From NCBI RefSeq assembly GCF_003046425.1, contig NZ_QAJG01000031.1, forward strand, positions 1 to 35,258: DNA of 35,258 nucleotides, read 5' to 3'. Below are positions 12,030 to 24,000 of the stretch, one piece after another. How positions within the stretch are numbered: position 1 is the stretch's first letter; each line of letters starts with the position of its first letter. Origin of the DNA: Leptospira borgpetersenii serovar Javanica. GTDB lineage: Bacteria > Spirochaetota > Leptospiria > Leptospirales > Leptospiraceae. A program made the translations under genes and the position numbers. The notes under the pieces were generated by a model. That model made no database searches. It was given only the letters and a program-made list of their open reading frames with translations, and was not told the DNA's origin.

Positions 12030-15000
12030 ACACCGACCCGTCATCCCGCACTTCTCAATCCCCAAAGTCCGCTTCTTTTCTGAATTCCTTTCGAGAGAAA
12101 TTATTCACTCCAAAAAAAACTGTATTAGAAATCGATCTCGATTCATCCGTTTGTGAGGAATTCCCGCAAAAGGAAGAAGGGTCGAAATCCGATTCGAATT
12201 TTTCTTCTCATACATTTAGAAAACGGAATGAACTAACGGCAAGTTCCATTCTGTTTTTACGACTTGAGTCTCTGGCCCAAAAACTCAAACGACAAACCAC
12301 GGAAACAGAACGATTGGTTCGAATGGATTTGCGTTTGGAGATGAGGAATTTGAAAGAGAAGGACTCAAGGGGAACGATCGTAAATAAAATTCCACAAAAA
12401 AATTGCGAGAACTCTTCGTTCCAATTCGGTTCGGATTCGAAGGTGTTCCCAGATCAAAGAATCCGTCAAAAGATCGGAAGAAAAACCGAAACGACGAACT
12501 TCCGAGCGCAAGACGGAAGAGACAATCATCCTCGTGACAAAAGAAGGGTGGAAAAAAGACCTTCGATATGGGAGACGATGACACTTTTGGACGGATTGGA
12601 ATTGCTGCGAGGCAGAATTCATGTGTCGTATAACGTGTCAGAGGGCGAAGGACTGAAAACGGACGAACTTCGCTTCACGTCGAAAAGATGGACGAAGATA
12701 GTGGCTCTTCCTCTGATATTTGTATTTTTGTTCGAGTTTGCGTTTTTGCCCGTTTTTGAATCGGAAAGTTTATTTGCGGATCCTTTCGATCAGAATTTCG
12801 AGAACAAAAATAAAGCAAAGGGAAGACTGGAATCGTATTACAACGCAGCGGAAAAAACTTCGGATGTTTTGGAATGGCAGTCGATTATCGAAAGCGGGAA
12901 ACGAATTCTAAAGGCTCAGTGGGAAGCGAATGCGAGTCTTGAGATCGAAAAGGAACTGAAAGGTTTTTCGGGAACGTCTTCCGCAAAAGAAGAATTTAGG
13001 ATTCAACTGGAAAATCAAAAACAAACGATCGCGGTCGATTGGGAAGCGGAACTTTCGGAGGAAATTTTAGAAAAGAGAGGAGCTTGGAAGGCGAACTTCA
13101 ACAAACAGAATTTCGAATCGTATTTTACGGTTGATAAAAAGAAAGAAATTCGCGAGGCGCTTGAGAATTTAGTGAAGGCGGCGGACGCCGCTAAAAACGC
13201 AGCCACAGGAGACGGAACCGCTCGTTTGGCGGCCTGGGACGGTGCGATCAATTCGGGGATTGCGGGAGTCCGCGCTCTTTGGGAAAACAATATCGTTTCG
13301 ATCAAAAACGGCATATTGACTTCTTCGACTTCGACCGCTCTTACCGGGGTGGAAAAGGTGGAATTCGAGAAGAAGTTAGACGAAATCGAATCCTATTACA
13401 AAAACTACTTTCACTTGGAAGAAAACGGAGTTAAACTTCCCGCAAGACAAGGTCTCATTCAGTCGCTCAACCGGGATATGGATATAGCGATCGCTCAGGA
13501 AGAAGATCCGACCCGACTTACCGAATTACTCATCGAAAAAACAAAACAACAATTGGATCCCGCAACGGGCCAGCTTTTGAATTCTTTGGACGATCTAGGA
13601 ACGATCCCTACGAGCTACGACGACGTTTCGGGTTCGAACGCGCAGGAAAAAATCCTACAGGCTTTACAGGATGGCCAGGCTCTTTGGGATCAAGCGATTG
13701 AAAGGTTGGTCGTGAAGAAACTGGAATACGACCGAGTCGCGGAGGACAAACGGGTTCGCAACGAAGACAAATGGTCTAAGGCATACTATGTTCTTTTGGA
13801 TGCGAAAGCGAAGTGGAACGAGGAAATCAACAAACAGATCGAAGAGGGATTAAAAAAATGGGACGAGTCCGAGGTTAGACTCAAAGAGAACAAACAAAAA
13901 GCATTACAAGAATTGAATCAATACCTTTCGATCAGTCAGGAACAATACGTCTCCCACTTAAACGGCCTGCAGGGAACGATTCTTTCCAGCGCGGATACGA
14001 TCGGCTCGATCGTATCAAACATCGCCTGGTACCAGGATCAGATCGACAAAGAGAACAGAAAGTCCTCTCCGAATACGGGTCTCATCGGTACGTATCAACA
14101 GGAAATCAACAAATGGACCACTCTTAGAAATCAGTTCCGTCAATACGTGGCTGCGGTTCAGAACAAAATCCACGACGAGGATATACTCGGAAACAACGGA
14201 GGTTCCGGGGTTTTGGACGACAACGGAAATTCTTCGGATCCGTATCTCTACAGCTCGGCCGAATTTGAATACCGCCTCGCAAAAGCGGAACTTGACGAAC
14301 TTGAAAAGAAAAAAAACAGGGCACAGGCGGTCTGGGACTACGCGGAAGCAAATGTAAACGTGACCGATATGCCCGCTCTTCAAACGGAACTAAACGCCGC
14401 TAAAACCGCTTACGAAACGCAACAATCCGCATATTTGGCCCTTCTTCAACAATTGAACGGCACAAGTCCCGTCGGGGGAGGCACGCAAGGAACGGATTCG
14501 AATTCGAGCAGCGGTTCCGGAAGCTCGACTCCACCGGCTAACACCTCTTTGTCGGAGCTGGAAGCCGCTAAAAAATTAGCGGAGGAAAAAAGTATCGCTC
14601 TGACTACGGCTCAGGCGGAGCTAGAGCTGGCTCGAAAACGTTTCGACCAGGCGAAACAACTTCAAATTTTAGTAATGAACTCTTCTCCCGAGTTTTTGGG
14701 GGACATCGGTTCCGTGAATATGGGGACATACGATCCGAATGCGCCTAACGGAGGCATCAAATACGAAATCTACCAGGCGGATCTTCAGATTGCGGAAGCG
14801 AGGGAAAAACTCAAAGACAACGAAAAGGTGTATTTTTCCAAAAACTACGATCAAGCGAACGCAAAGCGCACGGAGGATTTTTTCGGCGATCTTTGGAATC
14901 GGATTCAATCTTTCGAATCGAGTAAGGAAAAACTCAAACTATTAGAAGACGCGGTTTCCAATCCCGGTCAGACTCTCGTCCAAAAAGTGAATTCGCTTTT

Positions 15001-18000
15001 GAATCCCGCAAATTTAGTTTTGATTTCGGTTTTCGGAAACCAGGGCGCAGCCCAAGTGAAATCCCAGTTGCAGGGACTTGTGGACGCCCTTTCTAAAACC
15101 GTAAAAGACAACGAAAACGGAAACGTGGAAAAACAAAAACTCCCTTTTGCAGTGGAAAAATTCTCTTCGAGTTTAGATCCGATCCTCACCCATTCCGACG
15201 GATTGCTCTCTCAGTTTGACAATACGGATAAGGGCAACTTGAGCGAGTTTACGACCCGTATGGGAAACATTTCCTCTTTCTTAAATTCGTTTGCGACAAA
15301 CTACAACTTCAATCCCGGTTATTTAGAGATCGGGGACTTCAACGTTTGGAACACCGCTCTTTCGAATTCTTTATCTAAGTGGAACGAAAACGTAACCGCG
15401 TTTCAAACCGCCAAGACGGATTTTTCGGCCGCACTTTCGGCTTACAAAGCGTATGCGACCTCCCACGTCGGAAGCGAGGACAGCCTCGAATACCAATCGG
15501 AAGTCCAAAAAGTTACGGCCGCTTTCGGTATATACCGGGAAAAAACTTCTTCCCTGGAAGAATACTGGGACGACCTTTCCACTCGGACCGGACACTTAAG
15601 ATTAGAGGCCTTGGATCGGCTTCAAAAAGCGAAGACGATGGTGGACATGTCCACTTTGGATTTGGCTACCAGAAAAACTCTCAAAGCGCAAATCGATTCT
15701 TTCAAATCCACCTTTAGTAAAAAAGATTCTTCCGGAAACGATCTGCCCGACGACGTTAGCGTTCTTTTGACCGGTACCGATTCCAAGTTTTTATCGGTGG
15801 CCGATTCTTTTTCGACCTATTCTTCCCGGTATTCGTATTACAGAAATACGATCGATGAAAGAAGCGCGATCTTGGGTGGAATGAGCGGTATTTTGATCCA
15901 GGCTTTGGAAGGCCAAAGGGCGTCGGTCACCGCACAGAAGGCCCAACTCGGGTTTTTGTTGGACGAAGATGCCGGGATCGAGGAACTTCAAGACACGGTA
16001 AACGGAGTGGAAGAAACCGCCAAAACGGAGGCCGCGAAGCTCGACGCGAGAGTGGCTGAAATTCTTTTGTCGAAGTTAGGAAATTTAGGTTCGGATTCTT
16101 CTACGAGAAAATTTGATCCTATCTATTTAGGACTCACGAACGAAATCAATTCTCTCTATTCTAATTTTTCCGGTTCTTCGGATGAGATACTTGAGATCCG
16201 CGCGAGAAAAATCGCCCTGGACTACATTAAGAACACAGGTCAATCTTTGACCCGGGTTTTTGCAGACGATGGCGAATATGCAAAATTTCAAATAGACTTG
16301 AATCGGATGAAGGATCGTTCCCAGGCCACTCTTTCCTTTTACGAAGACGATCACGGTTACTTGAACGAAGCCGACAGGATTTCTCTCAGGATGTCCGAGG
16401 ACGAAAACGACCGAAGAAAGGTGAGTGAATATTTCAGTTTCGGAAGTACCTTTCTTTTCGGGAACGCAGTGATGCAAGGGACTTCCGCTTGGTTGAACTT
16501 GGCGGGAGGAATGAAGAGTTTTTCGGAAGCGGTGAAATCAGGTACGATTTTAAGCGGACTTAGAGACGACTACTTTTCCGATCAGGAGCAGGAAGCGAAC
16601 GGTCTTTTCGGGGAGTTGATCGAGGCCGCAGGGATCGGTAGTTATTCCTCGGTTGATTTTTACAAGGATTCGATCCGTAGTCAAGCGGGTGTGGATCAGT
16701 TGGATACTGCTAAAATCAATCAGAAAAAAGCGGAACTGGCGGCTTTGATTGCGGGGATGTCGGATCCACAGGTTCAGTTGTCTCAACTGATTCAGTCCGG
16801 GAATTTAACTTCGGTGTTCGGGTTACTGACGGGAACGGGCGTCAAACAGGACTTAGTCGCTTGGCAGAAGGAGATAGACGACGCTAAGATATTGTTTCAG
16901 AATTTGGACGGAAATATCCAAGCTCCGATGACGAACCTTGCGTCTCAATTCGATTCTCTTCTGAATTTTTTCAACACTCCCGCCTTTGCCCAAATGCAAT
17001 CGTATGCCGACAGTGTGTTGAATTCCGTGGAGGCTCTGAAGAGTTTGGAGGATTCGAATCTTCCGATTTACGATCCGGTAGACGACATAGACGGTAATTC
17101 TCCGTATGAAAAAGCCCCGGACCAGGACGGAGATCCGGTCGGTTCCGCCAATTGGACTCCTACATACAGGGACGTGAACGGGAAACTTCCTTGGCAGTCC
17201 GGATACGACTCCGCACACTTAAAAATTTCGATCTCCTGGACTCCCACATACAGGGACGCAAACGGGAAGGTTCCGGGTCAATCTGGTTACAATGCAAATA
17301 ACTTAAAAATATTAGGATATACAAAACCGCTCGAGAATTTGGATACGGAAGATCTGAAAACGATGAGGGATTCTTTAAAGTCCATACTTGCGGATTGGAA
17401 CGGAGTCAAATCGGACGCACAAACCAAACTGAACGTTTACAAAACGAGCGTGAACGAACTTCTGGCCTTTAGGACTTTACACCCGATCGATTTTGCGGAC
17501 GCGGAAGGCGGCAAGTATCTGACTTTGGTCGAGAAAGTCAGGACGGACGGACTGGCGTTAACCGGCGTTCATTCGGATACGATCGCGTACTTGAACGGAG
17601 TTTCTTTGAAGTTTCAGGATTTAAAATCGGAACAGGAATTTTTGACTCGAACGGCCAAACAGATTTTAGGTCTGCCTGTGAACAAAATCCTAGTGCCCGC
17701 AAAGGCGGTGCAGTTCACTTTTCCCCCCGTGGAACCGCTGGAACTTCCTCTTACTAGCGCGTTACGATTTGATATTACGAGTGCAAATCCCGGAAATTAT
17801 TTCACTGTGGCTTCTTCTCAGAGAGATATCGTACAGCAGATTGCATTATTAGAATATTCAAAATACAAGGAAATCGGACCGTTTAGCGATTACGGAACAA
17901 ACGGGGTTTCGTTCTTTTTGGGAAATTTGGGGAATGCGAACAATCAACTGCGGGTATCCGCTCAAGCATTTGCGCAAAACGCAGACGTGTGGACGAGTTC

Positions 18001-21000
18001 TCTTCAAAACAAGAATGTTCCCTTGAATGGACTTGCGAACAGATTGGATTCCTTAAACGACCGGATCGTTTATTATACCGCGGGTTCCGGCCCGAACCAG
18101 ATCGGTCAGAACGATCTGATCCAGGTCGTCTCAAATTTGAGAACTTTCCTTCTTCAAAAAAGTTTGGACGGAGTGGAGTTTAATCCCGCTTTAAAGGCTA
18201 TGGTGGAAGCGGCGGGTGCGTTTACGGACGAAATGGAGAATATCCAGTATCTGCAATCGTATCCGAGTACGGACAAAAACACGGCAAAAGCCAATTTAAC
18301 GGCGGTGCAGGAAGCGCAAAAAACTCTCACTGAAATTTCCCAATTGGCGGTAGAGCTGGGTTCTTTTTTAAGTTCGGGCGCCGTGTATTCCAACTTGGGT
18401 ATGGTTCAGGCTCTATTAGAAAAGTATGATATTTTAAAGAATAAGCCTATGGACCAGGCAAAGTTCGAAACTCAGTTTAAATCCACATTGGGGAACGCAT
18501 ACTGGCAGGGAGCTTTTGAAGTTTACCGGGACAAACTGTCCGAGGCGGAGGCTTTTTTTTCCTCGCAGACTCAGGAAAAAATCGACCGACTGAGAGAGAA
18601 CAGTTGGGAGGCGTTTAAACGGAATTTAGCGAACGCGTATTTGTCGCAACGCGTCGGAAATCCGATCTTGTCCGAATTTTTAACGGAACTCAAAGCGGGT
18701 AAGTTCAGCGTCCTTGGTCAAAATCAAGGTGTGGTGGAGATCGATTCCAAATTTTTGGGAAAGGCTATGACCGACTCCGAAATTTTGGAAGTAGGGGAAT
18801 ATCTGAAACCCTTCGACGATATGGCGATGATTCAAAGACAGGGTCTCGTTTCCGATTTGAACACTTTTTTGAAAGACTATGATCCGGATCTGAAAGAGGA
18901 GATGAAAACCTTTTCTCTTGTGAATCAATATTCTTTGATCAAAAACGCTATCGCACAAGGAAACGTTTATCCGGATCGGGAACTTCCGCCCGAGTTGAAG
19001 AACTTTACGCTTATTAGTACATTTGAATATTATCTTTCCAACACGAAAGAGGAAATTACGGTAACGGAAGGCGGACAGTCCGTTAAAAAGACGATCAAAA
19101 AATACGATCCATCCAGCGCGGATTCCAGAAGAGCGGCGATGAGCGATTTTTTACTGAAACTTGGTCCCGTTCACAAAAAGGACACAAACGGGACACTCGT
19201 TTTAGATCCGGATAGGCAGGCACAGATCGAGGCTTTGACGAACGAGTATTTGGCGAACTACGGTAGTAAAAATCCGTCCAGCTATTTGGATTCTCAAATA
19301 TTAAAGGACTTCGAGGCTAGAGCCGCTTATTACAAAGAAAAAGAACTTAGGATTTCCCAAAATGCGAACCTTCCTGCGGATCAGAAAAAAGAAGAGCTGA
19401 GTTACGACGATCTGGAAGCTCTTACGACTTGGCTTGTGGAAGCGAAATTTGATCCGAGTACACAAACAGCAATTACAGAAACAGCCCGGATGGATTTTCT
19501 ATTGTCGCATTATTACGGCGAGGATACGGAGGATTTGAGCGCCGAGGACCTGCAAAAAAATCCGGAGCTTGCCGCATTTTACGGCGAAGGCGGTAAGGGA
19601 TATTTTTCGGAGATGGACGCACTTTTTTCAAGCCAAGGCAAAACGGTCCTAACGACCGAAGAGAAGGATCGGTTTAGACTTTTGAGCAGCGGTGTGACGG
19701 ACGCTTGGGGGCTTTGGCAGTATGATCCTTCGAGCCTTATCCAGAGACAAGTCGCTTTACAAAACTTCGGTTACGAGAACGATTACGAGGACTTAGTCGA
19801 GTCCCTAAATTTGGAAGCGAAACGACTGAAAATCGAATTAACAAAAGCGAACCAAAATATCCGAAAGGAGAAATACGTAAACGATTACAGAAACGGACTC
19901 ATCCATTTTGACAGTTATCTTTCGTATTTAGGAGTACCCACGGACGATATCGCCACGGACGTAACCACAAACGAAACTTTGGCGATCCAGGGAAGATTGA
20001 GAGAGCTTGAGATTAACGCAGAACAAAAATTAGGCGGTCTGTTCAACTTACTGGAAAATCACAAAAGTGCGGTGTTCGACCAGACTCCTTTGGAAGACGC
20101 AGTTCCGGGGGATACGATTCAAACCAAAGCCGACCTGAATCCGGGCCTTAGAACCGCGGCGAAGGTGATGAGTTCCGCATATACTTTAAGCGACGGCGTC
20201 CTTCCAAAAGATGCGAACGGTAATTATTCTTTTGACGGGGACTTTACCAATTTGAAAGGAAGACTAGACCAGGCCTTGAACGTAGTCAGTGCGGGCTCGG
20301 TGGACTACGACAAATATGCCGGAGCGATTACGAACCAAAGCGGGCTTATCTCCACTCTCAAAAATACGATAGAGACTGCGGGACAGAGTTATGTACTTTT
20401 AAAAGCACAACTTGCGAGCGGAGTAAATCCTGCGGCGGAGCTGACGGCAGCGACGAACGCGTTTAACGCAGCCAATGCGAGTATAGAAGGGCCGACCGGA
20501 CTTAAAAAACAATACGAAGACGCTCAAGCTTTGGTGACACAAAAACAAAACGAATACATCGCCAAGGAAACCCAGGTAAGCAACGCCTACAACTCGATGC
20601 TTGATGCGCAGGATACGTTTAACGAAAAAGCGGCCCTCTACGACTATGCAACGTTATTGGAATATTCCAAACATAACGTATATCAGGCGGAAAACGACAA
20701 CTCACCCGAAGCGGAGAACGATCTACCCGCGGGTTATATCGACACACCCAAGAAGATGGCGGAAGCGAGATACAAAGCGGCCAAAGAAGAGTACGACGCC
20801 AAAGCCAAGGAAGTGGAACTTCTCCAGAAAAAAATGGCCTCTCAAATCGGAGTCGGTGATTTGGCTACCTACGTCCAGAACGAAAGGGCGGAAACCGAGA
20901 AGTGGGCGCTGCTTGCGGTCAAATACAATACTGCGGAATCTTTACTGAGACAAAAGGTGGCGGATTTAAAAAGACAAATCGGCGTTCAACAAGCCAACTT

Positions 21001-24000
21001 AGAAGGACAACTGGACAGGTTGTACGGAATTTCTCCGCCTAACAACAAACAGTCGGTTGGAATGATGGACACTCTCGAAGGATCTTTGGACTTCGGGGGT
21101 TCCAGATATTTAAAAACCGAACAATGGACGAGGGACAGAGACAGAATTGCCGAAGGGATTATCAGCGGCAGAATTACGACGATGGACGTAATGACTGCGT
21201 ATCAATGGGATTACGGTCAGGGAATCACTTCCGATATGCAGCCTTACAACTTGGCAAACTTTTTAGGCAAATGGGGAGGCACACTGGGCAACGATAGCTT
21301 TCAGTCTCTTCCACAAAGAACGAATTCTCATATGAATTCAATTTTGTTTCCGGCGCCGGAGACAAGAGGATACCGGTACGGATCTGGAAGTTCGGGAGCC
21401 ACGTATGAACAGGCGTACGGACAAGCGCTTGTGAACCAAACGATGGTGCAGGTGTTTTTCCTGAACCAATTGGATTTGGTATGTATGGGTTTTTGTATGC
21501 TCACGATGGCGTATGTGAACGAAATCAACACATACAATTCGAATCGTAGTCAAGTCAACGACGCGGTAAGCGCCATCGGCGCCCAAGGAGCCGCACTTAA
21601 GAACTTGTACGGCCAACTGCAAGAACTTACGGATGTGGACGATACCAACCAACTCTTAAGCATACTAGGAAGACCTGAGTTCGGATTAAATTCCCAAGAC
21701 TTAGAAATGATCCAGAAAACAAACCCGGGAAGTAACAGTTTAAAAGATATCGTTTGGAAGGCGAATCCCACAACTCCCAATCCATTGTCGTTTAACGATT
21801 TGGTAGGTAGCGACGGGCTAAGACTGGCCGGGCAAAAAGCGATCCACGACCAGTACGGAAACTATGTAAGAAACGGAGAATATACGGCGGGAGGCACAAC
21901 GGCCACCGCGGAAAAAACGGATCAATACGGGAGACAAACGGCGCTGATGGTGGGAGCGGATGAATTTTTAGACGCGATGGGAGTACTTGCCGAAGCGCAA
22001 TACCAAGTAGCCAGAGACGCGTATTACACCAAGGCAGAAAACTATACCAAACAAATCGGAGTAGGAAACGAAGACAAGATCGCGGTGAAAGTGGATGCGA
22101 AAGTGGTCCTGCAAGAAAGAGAACAATTCACTTCGGACTTGCTAAAAAAAATCACTCGAACAACAAACGGAGAGACGATCGCATACAACGTGGAAACGAA
22201 CATCTACCGAACGGTCCTCAACGATTACATGGGAGAAAGCGGAGTAGTCTCGCAAATTTTTAACGCGGAACTACAACAAAGAGCCCAAGAACAAAAACAA
22301 CAGTGGAATTTAAAAGAACAGGAATTCTACGATTTAAAAAGCGATTGGATCCAGAACGTAAGCTATTTGAAACAAACGGGTACGAAGAGATGGGAAAACA
22401 TGGTGCAGGAGTTCCAAGGGAAATGGAAAGACTGGCGAGCCGACTTTAAAGCCCAACACGAAGCGAACCAAAAGATCTATTTGGATCGAATCGAAAACAC
22501 ATTAGAAAAGAAAGAAGCTTGGACGACGAGCTTTTTACAAAAGAGCAGCGAACAAGCGGATGAGTTGACGATGAAAGAGATGTATGATTCGATTTCTGGA
22601 ATTGTAACGTCGATGCAGGAGAATCTGCCGTCGGGAGTGAGTATGAACGTGAATGTAAACGAAATTCTCTCCAGTATCCTGAGTAAAAAACCGGGAAGTA
22701 TATCAACAAGCCTCATCGATCGTGCGTCTTCGATTGATACCAATTTCTTTTTAAACGAAGTGAAGAAATACAACTTCAATGACATCGGCTTCAAAGAACA
22801 ATTCAAAGGATTGTTAAACGAAACGAACAAACTGAGTCAAAACCTAATCATATTACAAACCCTGGAATCATTGAGGAGTTTACCGGAAGTGTTTGCAAAG
22901 ACGATTCAAGAGCAGAACCAATCGGTAGAGGATCAACTGAACCAAACGATGGCGTATGGAGGCTTTGCAAGATTGGGAGGAGCGTATGTAAGGACGATCA
23001 AAACGGCGAGCGGAGGAGACGAGGTCCAAACGTTAGGCACATATCAGTATTACAATTACAATCCCCCGACTGTATTTCCGGAAGTCAAAGATTCGAACGG
23101 AAAGAACTGGGATCTTGGCAAACCGGAGCTTTTGATCGATCGTGACAATGTTCCGAGTGCGAATGACCTAACGGTGATGGTACGACTTGCGAAGAACAAG
23201 ATGGGATCGGAGTTCAAAAAAGTATTTAATCCTGAGAAACGACACAACTACGAAGCGGAGAGAGGATTGTTTGATCCGAGCGAGGTAGAAGCTTCTTTCA
23301 ACGACTATTTGGAAGGAGTGAGGAACGGCGACAGTGTATCTTGTATGGGGAAGTCAGCGGAACAATGCGCGCAGTCAGCGATGAATTCCGGATTTCTTGT
23401 AGGAGAAGTAGCGGACGGAAGTTTTGGAGAAGCGCAGTTTTCCCAATTTTATGTAATCCTCAAGACGAAGAAGGAAATGGACAAAAGAAAGGGTAAGATG
23501 GATGCAGCCCGGCACAGAAAGTCTGGAGGAATGGGAAGATTTTACAATCAGCTGGGAGCGATTGCAGAAGGGTCCGTGGAGTTAGCGAAAGGAATAGGAA
23601 ATACAGTGATCTCCGGGGTGAAAGCGTATATGAAAGCCTACAGTGGAGATATGAAGGGCGCGAATAAAGATTTAAAAGAAGCGGGCAAACAAAGTGAAAG
23701 AGCGTTCCAAGGAGCGTTGTATGCAGTATCGGGAGCAGTGGACTTTGCACTGTTTGCAGCCGAGACTGTGACGGAACCGTTTGTAACTCTACTAACCCTC
23801 GGCATGGGAAACGAAACGATGAATGGTACGTTTGCGGAAGGGAACTACGAGTTAGCAAAGTTCAGAGATTCGAACAAAGCACAACGACATGTGAATGAGT
23901 TAGGAATGCGAACCGGAGCGGAGATGTATGCGAACGACGCTGTCCTAGACAAAGTAGTGACTACGACGTTAGCCGTAACTGGAATCGTGGGTGCGATCCT

